Assembly (NCBI RefSeq): GCF_022458985.1
Contig: NC_061773.1
Span: forward strand, 5,028,001-5,092,000
Source: Mugil cephalus
Taxonomy: Eukaryota; Chordata; Actinopteri; Mugiliformes; Mugilidae
Direction: 5' to 3'
Length of the DNA: 64,000 bases
Position numbers and translations under genes: made by a program. Shown here piece by piece: positions 16,040 to 26,779 of the stretch; the stretch's first letter is position 1, and every line of letters starts with the position of its first letter. Under the pieces are notes generated by a model. It ran no database searches. It had not been told where the DNA came from and worked only from the letters and a program-made list of their open reading frames with translations.

Positions 16040-16480
16040 GTGCTGCTCCCATCTGCTTGTACTTCCTCAAACGTCCTCATAGCTACCGGCTACCTCTAAG
16101 TTGGAGCGATGAAGCCCATGTGGAAGTGCAAAATTGCAGTTCTTTAAGTGGCCACTTGAGGCTGGTTCCAAAAGGGAGAAAATCCTCATAGACCCCCATG
16201 TTAAGAAGCCAAACTTTACAGTAATATTACAGCCTGGTACAAAAACACTGTTTTGGCCTCAATAGTTTATTTCACTATTCATGACAACTGTACAGAGGAT
16301 GATTTTTTTCCCTAACTCATTAGTTTATTTTTTAAGGTTTAAAGTTTGTCATAATTAAGGGAGCTAACGGGTAGTGGAGAGTGAGTGGACAGGTCTCAAT
16401 GTCTGACACAAAACCTCCTTGTCCATATTTGGAGTATCCAAGTATCCAATGGGTGACATCATTAAGGGTTTGTGCGAACA
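16040..16480 (+). repeat. Dispersed repeat X, copy 2
   Basis: Best-preserved copy of the repeat also seen at 3140-3560 and 21290-21450; it includes ggagcgatgaagcccatgtg and gacccccatgttaagaagcc. No coding capacity. Confidence 0.7.
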
Positions 16481-16559
16481 AGCACCTACCTCATGGGCGC
16501 AGAATCGGTCGTCGGAGTGTCTTCCAGAACTGTTAGAACTATTATGACTGTTTTTTTGT

Positions 16560-17400
16560 TGAGGGACGATTCTGTCTGTGCCATGTAAGAAACTGCTTCA
16601 TCGTGGTCCAGGGTTTCATTGCTGCTTGTGGATGTCTTCTGTGTGTCAGGACATTCTCTGATCTTGTCCCTGTGGTTACAGTATGCTGAAATAGCAGGTG
16701 GACATTTTTTGCTCTGGCCACCCCAAGGTGATGACCTGTCTCAACACTGAGAGTTGCTCATCTTGGGCTGTGGTAGCTCTGATCTCTGCCATTTTTTTGT
16801 CACTTACTGGTGCGTTACTAACACATGGACTTACAAGTGCTTGTAAGTCCATACCTTCGCGTGGAGTTTTAGGGGAGCTGATCTGGTCCGATTCGACGAC
16901 TACCTGGCGACCATACATGTACTGATGAAACCGTTTGCATCCAAAAAGCACTGCACATAGCTCTAGCATAGTTTTCTCCTGTCTTGTTCAGTGCTTTGGA
17001 TGCGTATGCGACTGGTTTCTCTTCCTGTAGCAGTACGGCTCCTAAGCCACATATTGATGCGTCGACTTGCAGCTTTACATATTTTGTGTGGTCAGAGTAG
17101 CACAGGACCAGGGTCCTGTGTCAGAAGATCTTTCATTTTTTGAAAAGCTGTGTCCTGATTTGAGTCCCCCACAAACTCATTGTTCTCTATCTGTGGCGTG
17201 GGGATACCTGTGCTGTCCATCTTCCATTGGCAGGTCGACACCATGTGTTGTTAACTGGCTGTGGTCTAATAAAGGACAGTTAAGTGAACTAACTGTGCCC
17301 TGGCACCTGTTGCTCACGTCATCATATAGAGGAACCATAGCAAGGCCCAAAATACTAAACATAACTTCATAGAATCTGAAGGTCCGGACTGGTTATCCCA
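16560..17400 (-). mobile_element. Gypsy pol fragment (reverse transcriptase/RNase H region)
   Basis: The minus frame 16676-16969 holds L-F-G-C-K-R-F-H-Q-Y, Y-G-R-Q-V-V-V-E-S-D, the core of a Gypsy RNase H, then a degenerate linker toward integrase. Upstream in element orientation (17067-17390) further pol similarity is visible with stops. The element is inactive. Confidence 0.65.
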
Positions 17401-17740
17401 CCTGTCACACAGGTTCTCTCGGCTGTTGTCTGGTCCAGATGCTGCGATTGCTATCATATATAGTTTGCATCATTACGTACAGTGAGGTGCAAACTGTATG
17501 CAATCACCGGCTCCTTCCCCTCTTGAACTTTTGCCAATACCGCTCACTACAGTGACCGACAAGGGCCAAACAGACGGCAACAACCCAATACGTCTCAGTT
17601 CGAGAAAACACCTACAAATACAGAAACGCTGCAAAATCACAAACTCTAAACGAGGTACAGAAAGAAGAACGTGGTGCAAATGAAAAAAATGTCTTTGGGA
17701 TATGCCTGGACTGCCTCTAACAAAAGGCATCCAAGAGGCA
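17401..17740. other. No gene recognised
   Basis: Short overlapping frames on both strands without motif; probably mobile-element debris between a Gypsy and an RTE-like fragment. Confidence 0.35.
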
Positions 17741-18640
17741 TCTTTACTAGAACCATCTCAACTGACTCCTCTTCCCAAATCTGAGCTCCTCCTGTGTGAC
17801 TGAGCTCCTTACCCTATCTCTAAGGCTGAGCCAGGCCACCCTGCGAAAGCGATCTTGTTCTTTTGGTCATTACCATTACCCAAAGTTCGAAGCGTAGATC
17901 AACCGGTAAATTGAGAGCTTTGCCTTTCAACTTAGTTCTCTCTTCACCACGACAGACCGGTTAAGCGCCCACATCACAGATGCTGCTACGATGTGTCTGT
18001 CAATCTCCTGCTTTATCCTAGCCTCTGTGAACAAGATCCCAAGATACTCCTCCACTTGAGGCAGGACCTCCTCTCCAACCCCAAGTGGGCAATTCACCCT
18101 TTTCTGACTGAGGGCCATGGCCTCAGACTTGGAAGTGTGATATTCATCCCAGCTGATTCACACTCAGCTGCAAACCACTCCAGTCAGAGGAGTCTGGAGG
18201 TTGTAATTCGATGCAGCTAAGAGGACCACATCATCTGCAAAAAGCAGAGACAACATCCTCCAACCACCAAACTTAACACCTTTCACTGGCCGGCTGTACC
18301 TAGAAATTCTGTCCATAAAAAAAAGGGCAGCCCTGGCCGAGACCAACCCTCACCTGGAACGAGTCTGACTTCATGGACTACATCAGCTCCATGGACCAAA
18401 CTCTCTCTCCTTTGGTACAGGGACTGAGTGGCCCTTAGCAAGGGGTCGTCTGCCCCATATTCCAGGAGTACCCCCAACAGGGTGCCTCTGGGGACACAGT
18501 TGTAAGCCTTCTCCAAATCCATAAAACACATGTGGACTGGTTGGGCAAACTCCCATTTTCCCTCCAGTGCCTTAGCAAAGTTAAAGAGGTGGTCCATGGT
18601 TCCACGCCTGGGACGAAAACCACATTGTTCCTCCTCATCT
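17741..18640 (-). mobile_element. RTE-like (Rex3-type) LINE fragment
   Basis: Minus-strand reverse transcriptase pieces in three frames: F-M-D-L-E-K-A-Y-N-C-V-P (18435-18597), F-M-D-R-I-S-R then L-L-F-A-D-D-V-V-L-L (18164-18346, the catalytic F-A-D-D) and V-E-E-Y-L-G-I-L-F (17927-18118). This order is that of an RTE-type reverse transcriptase. Frameshifts and a 5' truncation make it inactive. Its edge at about 18640-18655 is also the left boundary of A2. Confidence 0.75.
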
Positions 18641-18654
18641 CTTTGTTAGGTTTA

Positions 18655-20743
18655 CTTAACTTTCATAACATTATTACAAACCACTTACTGAAAATGTTAT
18701 TTAGTAACATCTCTTTACATGCACTAGCTCTGACTCTCAGAAGACCAAGAAAAACTATTCAGCCACACTCTGCTTCTCTTACATCAGTAAAACCAACATC
18801 AGGTGACAAAGTTTTCCTTTAGATGGTGGTAATATTGATTCCTGAAAATATCTTCTTAATAATCCAGGAAGTGAGAAACTGTTATTTATCTTTTTATTTA
18901 CATGATAACATTTTACTTTAGCAATCATGTGTGATTTGTTCATTCAGAAGGTCCGACTGACAGACAGACTTTGGTTTTTCCACATGACACTGTTCGTTCT
19001 TCTGTTGCTACTTTCCTCTCAGACACAGTGAAAACTACAAAAGATAATGTGTCATGTTGCCTGTGATCCTTGAAAATTGTAATGTTTTTTGTCTTCTGGT
19101 ACTGATATACTGTAACTCTCGCTGCTGCAGGTAGTTTGACCTCTGCAGACCCAATGAATCCAGCATCTGGCGATGAACTAGTAGGTAGAAAAAGATTTTT
19201 AATCTTTGCATCAACGTGCGAGAATGAAATTCTTAGATGGGGATATTTATAAATATTTTTACCACATCTATCCCATGCAAGTTGCTAATTTGAATCATTT
19301 AACTGGTTACTTTAAGTGATTAGTTTATGCTTAATAGATCATTTTGGAATAACTGTCAAATTTTGAGGTGACCAACCCAAAAACCAGAATGATGAACAAT
19401 AATAAAGAGCAGTGTTTGTGACCCAGCATGTTATCAGTGACCACCCTGAAGAGAAGTTTCACAGGTTTTATGCTGATCTTGGCCTTTTTTTCTTAATCAG
19501 GCAAGATAGTGTGGACAATTGGAGCAGTTGTGACCCTGAGTGTTGTCTTTCTTGGATTTTTTCTTGGATTTGCACTTCTCTTTAGCCAGAGCAGGATTGG
19601 TAAGAGAAAAAAAAAAACAAAAACAAAAAACATACAACTAAATTCAGTTTATAAGCCTTCATTATGTGTATCAATTAAATTGTTCTCTGGTAGTGAAATG
19701 CCAATTACTCTGTGTTTCATGGGCGAATTAATTAAGTTTTCTAAATATGATTTTTTTTATTTTATTTTAGAGAAATGTGCTTCCAAGGGGTGAGAATTTT
19801 TAAGATCTTAAAGACATGAGTGCTAGCCTGCAACTTCTTTTTAATATTACTCTGCTTTGCATTGATTATTTCATATTATTAATTCCCCCAAACCAACCAC
19901 TGTCATCTAATGATGACAATGTCTTCAGTGACTTAAATGTCTTAAATGAAAAAAAAAATTACTTTGTTATAAATGTGCCTATTGTACTCTATCGCTGGAT
20001 GGTTTGGGTGTTTGAAATGACTCATGCAAACATTATATTCATTTCTAAAGCTGTAGGAGGCTTATGCAGCTTCTGTGTTCTCTCATGAGTTCTCATTGCC
20101 TTCCTTTGATACTGTCCAATATGCATTTGTTTCTCTCTATATATAATCTGCTGTTAAAAGACACAAGACTACTAATAAACTATCCTTTTTTTTTTCCAAA
20201 CAACAAAAGTCAATGTCATAGGTAAACCAAGACATATGCTACTCATCTGCATTCACTGCTACCATTCTAATCATGCCAATGCCTTATGTTGTCTATGCAC
20301 TGTATATTTTATTCATATGTGATTATTAAAGGTATTTTGTTTATCTTTTAGATGACTAGAAATCTTTGGTAAGTCTCACAACGAGAAGTGATTTAATCCT
20401 GCTTCTACTGACAGATTTACCTTCACACAACCTTCAGACTATTCTGTCTGTATATTTGTCTGTCCTCATTCTCCTTTTATTCTTATTAAATCATTTGCAG
20501 GCTGATTATGATGAAACCTACAGTATTGTCACCTATGAGTGCAAAAATGGTGAGTTGCTTCAGTCTCTGGAGTCGAGTAAATTATTCACTTGGTGGTGAA
20601 ACATCTGCTGAAACTGAAAGTGGCTTGAACAGAAACACATGTCATTACAGCTACAAATCAATGAATGGACCATATGATGTGAAATGACTGAGGGCACTAA
20701 AGGAAGTCCATTTATTTCTCTGTGTTTCTTGTCCGTAGAGTGA
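18655..20743 (+). pseudogene. A2: decayed duplicate of the 3' half of gene A
   Basis: Homology to gene A begins within intron 5 (about 12301) and runs through the stop. Recognisable exons: stalk 18728-18802, stalk 18950-19046 region, stalk 19131-19184, membrane 19501-19599 (12 nt longer than in A by a duplicated F-L-G-F unit), 19771-19789, 20350-20366, tail 20501-20549 and stop 20741-20743. Three lesions: the donor after the second stalk exon has changed from GT to AT; the acceptor of the exon matching 14927-14946 has lost its AG; and the D-D-W-K-S-L exon now reads TAG in place of the Trp codon. Signal peptide and Ig exons are absent. The tail exon E-T-Y-S-I-V-T-Y-E-C-K-N is unchanged from gene A. 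Confidence 0.85.
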
Positions 20744-21289
20744 CAGCAGCAGTACCTCAGACCCTCGGCCCCACCCTTTTCTTGCTTGTTTATATTAAAG
20801 TTACTTGGTGTTTGTATTAGTATCGCATTAAGACGTTTATAGAATAGTGTAATGGATTTACTTAACTGCAGTCTCAGTCAATGGCTACATTTGCATCGAC
20901 AATATTTTTCTAGCTCAGTTTGAAATAATTCTGTTCAGAAATTTTAACCGAAGTGTTACATGGATGCTAAATAAAATAATTTGATGAAATATACTGTACA
21001 TGTTTTATTTACCTGGAAACATGAGAGAATATGTTTGTGGCCAGGCAACAGGCAGCACTCTAAAATAGAAATATTAATAAATAGACACCACCTATGGATA
21101 ATTAAAAGAGCCCTAGGACTCTGTAAAAGGCTCACAGGTTCTTTAAAATCAGGGGACAAGAGTTAAGAACCAAGGAGATAGAACTTCCAATTAAAACTAC
21201 ATTTATTACAATAAAACATGGGACGGTACCATCCGAAAATAAATTCACAATGAAATACGACAACCTGGCCCATCAGTTCAGTTTTCCAG
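20744..21289 (+). other. 3' flank of A2
   Basis: Duplicate of the gene A 3' UTR and flank (15481-15960), with its own AATAAA at 20970-20975. No additional gene. Confidence 0.65.
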
Positions 21290-21450
21290 GGTGGCAGCCA
21301 GGCAGCAACCTCCGGGTCTTATGCAGCAACTTCCACGTGGGCGATGAAGCCCACATGGAAGTGTAAAATTGCAGTTCATCAAATGACTGCTTGAGGCTTC
21401 CTGGCAAATCCCCATAGACCCCCATGTTAAAAAGCCAAACTGTTCCAGCA
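21290..21450. repeat. Dispersed repeat X, copy 3 (truncated)
   Basis: Shares gcgatgaagcccacatggaa and catagacccccatgttaaaa with the copies at 3140 and 16040. Confidence 0.65.
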
Positions 21451-21479
21451 AAATAAAAACATATATGGTAAAAACACAC

Positions 21480-21640
21480 AGCACTCAGATAAAAACCATG
21501 GCTAAAGGTTAGCAGTCTCTGCGACAATTGAAGTTCTATAGTGAGCTGGTGGGATTGACATATATTTGGCCTAGCTGAATGCCTTAGTTGTACCTCACCC
21601 TCATCCCCGTCTACTGCTGTTTGATCTATGCCAGTGATAT
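21480..21640 (-). mobile_element. Gypsy integrase C-terminal fragment, segment 3 of 3
   Basis: Minus-strand continuation of the Gypsy remnant at 24414-24700 and 22843-22982. The three segments are separated by two DNA transposons. This part has only weak coding similarity and is placed mainly by its position. Confidence 0.35.
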
Positions 21641-22842
21641 ACTCAAAAAAACATAAAGGGAACACTAAAATAACACATCGTAGATCTGAATGGTGGATGG
21701 AACAAGACATGATGTCCCAGATGTGCTTGATTGGATTCAGGTTTGGGGAACGGCAAGTCCATAGCATCAATGTCTTCATCACGCAGGAACTTCTGACACA
21801 GTACAGTCACATGAGGCCTAGCATTGTCATGCATCAGAAGGAACCCAGGGCCCACTGCACCAGCATATAGTCTCACAATACATCTGAGGATCTCATCCAT
21901 GTACCTAATGGCAGCCAGAGTAGCTCTGGCTATCACATGAAGGGCTGTACAACCCTCCAAAGAAATGCCTCCCCACACCATTACTGACCCACTGCCAAAC
22001 TGGTCATGCTGGAGGATGTTGCAGGCAGCATAACGTTCTTCACACCGTCTCCGGAGTATGTCACGTCTATCACATGTGCTCAGTGTGCACCCGCTCTCAT
22101 CCGTGAAGACGCATGTGGCTTATCTGCCAATCTCAATGTTCTCCGGCAAATCCTAATCACATGTTGAGCTGTAAGCACAAGCCCCACATATGGATATTGG
22201 GCCCTCATACCACCTTCATCGAGTCTGTTTCTGACACTCTGAGCAGAACCATGCATATTAGTGGCTTGCTGGAGGTCATTTGGCAGGACTCTGGCAGTCA
22301 TCCTCCTGTTCCTCCTTGCACAAAGGAGGAGGTAGCGGAATTGCTGCTGGGTTGTTGCCCTCCTACGGCCCCCTCCATGTCTCCTGGTGTACTGGCCAGT
22401 ATCCTGGTATCTCCTCCATGCTCTGGACACTGTGTTGACAGACACAGCAAACCTTCTTGCCACAGCTCGCATTGATGTGCCATCCTGGATGAGCTGCACT
22501 GCCTGAGTAACTTCTGTGGGTTGTAGACACCGCCTCATGCTACCTCTAGGGATGAGATCACTGACAAAATGCAAAAGTGACCAAAACATCAGCCAGAAAG
22601 GATGAGAACAGAGAATGGTCTGTGGTCACCACCTGCTGAACCACTCCTTTATAGGGGTTGTCTTGCTAATTGCCTCTCATTTCCACCTGTTGTCTGTTTA
22701 ATTTGCACAACAGTAGGTGAAATTGATTCACAAGTGATTCAGTGAATCAATCACACTTCCATCAAAAGGTAAATTTCACAGTAGTATGATTGACTTGGAA
22801 TTACATTGTGTTGTTTAGGTATTCCCTTTATTTTTTTGAGGA
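21641..22842 (-). mobile_element. Tc1/mariner-type transposon with broken transposase
   Basis: Terminal inverted repeats: ctcaaaaaaacataaaggga at the left and ttccctttatttttttgag at the right. The minus strand encodes a transposase in two frames. Frame 22080-22589 has the N-terminal paired-like DNA-binding part ([12 protein letters not shown] then R-R-R-A-T-T). Frame 21643-21981 has the catalytic core with M-V-W-G-G-I-S and L-L-M-H-D-N-A-R-P-H. A frameshift near 22000 and a shifted C-terminus make it inactive, but it is one of the best-preserved mobile elements here. Confidence 0.85.
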
Positions 22843-22982
22843 GTGTAGTAGAATGAGGGTGCTGGGGTTTGATCTTCTTCCCTTGGCTTAGCTACTGGGA
22901 TCTGGACCTGAAGGGGTGTGCAGGGTTTAAGTGCATTGCTGCATAAAACCTCTTTGCCTCCCCATTCTGGCCTAACGTAGTA
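22843..22982 (-). mobile_element. Gypsy integrase C-terminal fragment, segment 2 of 3
   Basis: The minus strand reads R-P-E-W-G-G-K-E-V-L and N-A-L-K-P-C, the extreme C-terminal chromodomain-free end of Gypsy integrases in fish. It is enclosed between the Tc1 and hAT-like insertions. Confidence 0.5.
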
Positions 22983-24413
22983 GCAGGGCTGGCTCTACCT
23001 AATTTAGTGCCCTAGGCGAGATTACTCTCCGCCGTTTACAGAGTAAACTTATTACATTACAAGCAAAAACAAGTAGTAATAATAATAATAATAAAAAAAC
23101 TGCTGCAGCTTGTATTTTCATCACTTGGCTACTGAATTTCAAGACAATATCAAAAGTGATAAGACAGTAGGAGGATGACCTGTTTTTTTCCCACCCACTC
23201 ATCACCTGTTTTTTTTTCCACCTGCTAATCTACTGTTTCACACTCCAGTACAGTATGTGGCAGCAGTGCACCTTTAAGTTGGATGCCAGTGGCCCGACCG
23301 TACCCGCCAATTAAGGAGAAGAAGAAGAAGTGGAGCAGTAGTAGTAGTAGTAGTAGTAGCAAAGACGTTCAAGTATATTTGACCAATGACCATAGAAACA
23401 ATAAGGATAACGCTGGTAAAAAATGGAAAGAAAAGGGTGGGGCTGAGAAGGCTGAGAAATGACAGGCTGAGAAATGCGACATTTAGAGAGTGAAGCCACT
23501 AAATGTCACAAATTAACTGAATTGTTCAGCAGCACCACTGAAGTTCAGTTTAATATTAGCAGCATCCAACATGAAAGGGCCACCTGTGGTGATGAGCTGG
23601 TTCCACAGACAGATACAGGGCAAGTACGTATGGAACATGAGAGAGGAAGAAAGAGAGTTACTTGTGGTACTAGGGCTGATGTTAGGAAATGTTATTCAGG
23701 TTGTTACATTTTCACCTATACCCAGTTTGTGTTGCTCAGTACAATGCAAAAACTTAAATGAAATAATGATTACAGTAGTTAAAACAGCTAAACTTAAACA
23801 TTTTAGCTGTAAAATGCCACATGCAGTAGTAAGTAATATTAAGAAATATGTTGCACTTTCACTTTTCAAAGTTTTGGTAATGTTACAGTTAATGCTCACA
23901 AACTTTGAATACAGAAGTTACATTTGCAATTGTGTATTTTCATTAAAATGTGGTATTATTCTTTGTGTGGTAAGATTAATTACTACAGAAATGAATTAAG
24001 ATGATTAAGTAATGAATTCATTTTAAGATTGCATGGAATAGATTATAATTAATACGGCATAATTAAAAAACAATAGTACAGCCTAATGTTACCTTTATAC
24101 TGCAACTTCCTCTTCTCCTCCTCTTTCGTTTCTGCCACCCAAGGGCTTGGACGGCCTTTTCATCTCGTAAATAACAAAACCAACACCTGTCTGTGACCTG
24201 AGCTCTGATCCCTCTGACCCTGAGGGGCGCACCCGTCATGTGACTCAGCAGCACCACATTTTGGGAACATCATTGTTTATTTATTCATTAATATTTATAA
24301 TTTTCAATAATTATTATTTTTTCCTTGAGGCCAGGGGTGCGTGGTGGCACCCCTCCAGCAGATGGCACTCTAGGCGACCGCCTACATTGCCTATGCCAAA
24401 AGCCGGCCCTGTC
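22983..24413. mobile_element. hAT-like DNA element with CAGGGC termini
   Basis: Ends are cagggctggctctacctaat at the left and gccaaaagccggccctg at the right, which pair as imperfect inverted repeats; both sides also carry ccctaggcga / tctaggcga just inside. Internal open frames at 23474-23999 and 24063-24257 show no transposase catalytic motif that I recognise; a lysine-rich start near 23420 may be a remnant. A (AGT)n tract lies at 23338-23359. Confidence 0.6.
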
Positions 24414-24700
24414 TTGTAGAGAAGACCTGTTTCTCCAACTGTCTGTGCACCCACGCTCTTTTCCCCATGAACAATAGGGTTGCATTGGCCCTGTGGTCCA
24501 CGAACAGTGTTGTTGTAGGCATGTAACAGCTCAGGGAGGTATTCAGGCCACTTATGCTGTTTTTCTGCTGCCAAGGTGCACAACATATCCAACTGGGTCT
24601 GATTCATGCACTCCACTATGCCATTACCTGCTGACTGGTGTGGAGCAGTGTAGTGCTTTTTGAGATGCCATTGTTGGGCTACAGTAAGAGTAAGGGGCAC
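24414..24700 (-). mobile_element. Gypsy integrase fragment, segment 1 of 3
   Basis: The minus frame holds N-G-I-V-E, N-Q-T-Q-L-D-M-L, W-P-E-Y-L-P-E-L-L-H-A-Y-N-N-T-V, typical of the distal integrase core in Gypsy elements. The hAT-like element has been inserted right after it. Confidence 0.75.
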
Positions 24701-25018
24701 AATTTGGTTCTTGACAATTAATATTAATAATGAAGGGAAATAATCTACATCTATAAATAGTTACTACAAGTAGTGAACCTCGGGGCACCACCCTGTGCCA
24801 GGGACCAAGACCAAATTGCCTAATAAAGATACAGTCATAAAATGTTTTGAAGTGTGTGTTCAAGCACTGACACGAATCCAGCAAATATCAGTGTATAACC
24901 ACAACAAACAACAGAGTGGCAGATTAAATTATAACAGGATGGTATAACGGATAACTGGAGTTGTGTGACTTAGATGGCGACGGAGTGATGTAGGCTGTGC
25001 CAGGACGGCGTCTTGTAA
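24701..25018. other. No gene recognised
   Basis: AT-rich sequence left of the B/E duplication boundary. Nothing similar lies left of the E copy, so the duplicated block starts at about 25019. Confidence 0.4.
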
Positions 25019-25213
25019 TTAAAACTAATTATCTCTGCCCAGGCACTCAACCTCTTACTTGTCTCGCTTCGTTAAGCGATAGGGCGTTTCCTCATCATTC
25101 TGAGTTTCGACTGGGCTCCTTATGGCTCTAACAACAGCGGCTTTTCCCTGTCGTTCTGGGGTCCAGCTCGGCTTCTTGCAGCTCAGACAACCATGGGTCC
25201 GTAAACTTACCAG

Positions 25214-25470
25214 CTGTTGTACGGTGGCTGATCCTTGGCAGGTGATGGCTGGTTATGCAGCGTCCTCGATGTGAATCCAAAACATTAGACTGAACAAAAG
25301 AAAAAGAAAGGGAACGTCTACGAGCTCTTCCAGCAAGATAGTGAACATGTGGCCTTGTTAAAATAAAGAAAAGTAACGTTACTGTTGTACCTCAGATGGT
25401 AGCGAGAGTTACATTTGGAAGCAGCGAGGGGGTGGGCGTCTCCGGTAGTTATAGCAACGGTGACTTCACG
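25214..25470 (-). promoter_or_regulatory. Candidate divergent promoter and noncoding first exon
   Basis: 25446-25470 reads gtagttatagcaacggtgacttcac: an AGCAAC half-site (RFX X-box type) immediately followed by a TGACTTCA CRE-like word, next to ggtgggcg. About 235 bases away the minus strand has cagctg/gtaagttta, a near-consensus splice donor at about 25213. The E copy keeps the donor (58571-58560) and the CRE-like word but has AGTAAC instead of AGCAAC. Transcription away from gene B is only inferred. Confidence 0.3.
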
Positions 25471-26690
25471 TCCTGTGGCTCATTCAGTAGATACAGTCAC
25501 TGGTGAGAGACAAGGATTTGACTCCACTGGATTTGACACACGTCAAACACACATAGGCTTGAAGGCTGCAGTGAATGATGGGAAAGGAAGTCTTTTTTAG
25601 GACTTCCTTTGTTTGAAAATTTTGGCGCTTTCCTGTGGTCAGGCTGTAGTCAAACCAAACATGCTCCACTCAGGCTTGTAGGCCCAACATCATACGAGTC
25701 ACAAAGTTGCTTCATCAATTTGGATTCAAAAATTTGCATTTGTATTTGTACCTTGGTCTAGGTCAATTGAGTCCAGACAACCAAATATTAAAATGACAAC
25801 AGACCAAAGCCTAAGCTGCTAAGATAATGAACATGCTAAGCATAAACCTCCTTGATGTCACTGTGGGCACGTTATCATGTCTATATTAGTATTCAGGTCA
25901 AAAACCAACTGGTCTCTAGCTGTTACTTGAGTCTCAGAAACGTGTTAGCCTGGCTGAAGACTCAACCACTTCCCTTTTAGTGGTGTCTGAAATAACTTCT
26001 TATATACGATGCAAATATGCATTACATATTTACCCTCTACTATTGTCTCATTTATTTGAATCTCTAACTAAGTGAAGTTACCCACTCTGTCTCTATCCAT
26101 TATCTTTTTGTTGCCTCCATATGTAAAGAACTGTCCCCAGTGATTAAGATTATTAAAAGTGAGCCCTGGAGGACTTCACTTCAGTTGACTCTTGTCAGTT
26201 CAGGCACAAAAATGTTTGATTGTACAGAAAAGACTTAAGTTTGCATTGTTGCTATAAAGGATTAGTTCTGTGTGCGCTGTGTGTCCATGGTTGATATGAA
26301 GTTGCAGCCAGCTGATTTAGGCTTCGCACAAAGATTGGAAACAGGTGGAAACAGACACCTTGGTTCTAAATCTAGAATCAAGAATCATTTATTGTCATTA
26401 TTATATATACATTTTGGGTGGTAGCTCCTTGCTTAAGTAGTACATGTGTAAAAACATTAGAATGAGTGCTAAACTAAAATAAAATGTTAATGTTTTCAAA
26501 ATGAGCACCACTTTGTCCTGTATGTATTAGTTTCCCCGACTCATCTCAAACCCCTTCATTGTGGTAGAGTTGATGAAAATATATTCGATAAAGATCTATT
26601 CAGTGTTTTGTTGCACATCACAAAAGTGAGTATAACAAACGTCTGCCTTTCTGTGGCTTGTTCATGTGACTGGCTTCTGATCTTGTGGTT

Positions 26691-26700
26691 TTCCTGAGAA
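26691..26700 (+). promoter_or_regulatory. TTC-N4-GAA site upstream of gene B
   Basis: TTCCTGAGAA, 89 bases before the start codon, as in A and E. TTC-N4-GAA is the STAT6-type spacing. Function is inferred from position and conservation only. Confidence 0.35.
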
Positions 26701-26779
26701 CAACTTCTCTTAATGCAGGTGGAGGTCACAGTAGTCAGACTACAGAGTAGTGTAGTCCATCACATAGTTCAGCTTCATC

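Larger units (their letters stand above)
25019..26779 (+). promoter_or_regulatory. 5' flank of gene B, duplicated upstream of E
   Basis: Collinear with 58437-60638 apart from a 496-bp insertion in the E copy and small indels. It contains a GC-richer patch (25060-25470) with a candidate X-box module, the conserved block ctgctaagataatgaacatg, and TTCCTGAGAA at 26691-26700, 89 bases before the ATG. A LINE-like tail (tcatttattgtcatta) lies near 26388. Confidence 0.55.

Noticed and set aside
23571-23999. 142-residue plus-strand frame
   Set aside because: It lies wholly inside the hAT-like element, has no recognisable domain and is AT-rich and Val/Ile-rich as expected by chance.
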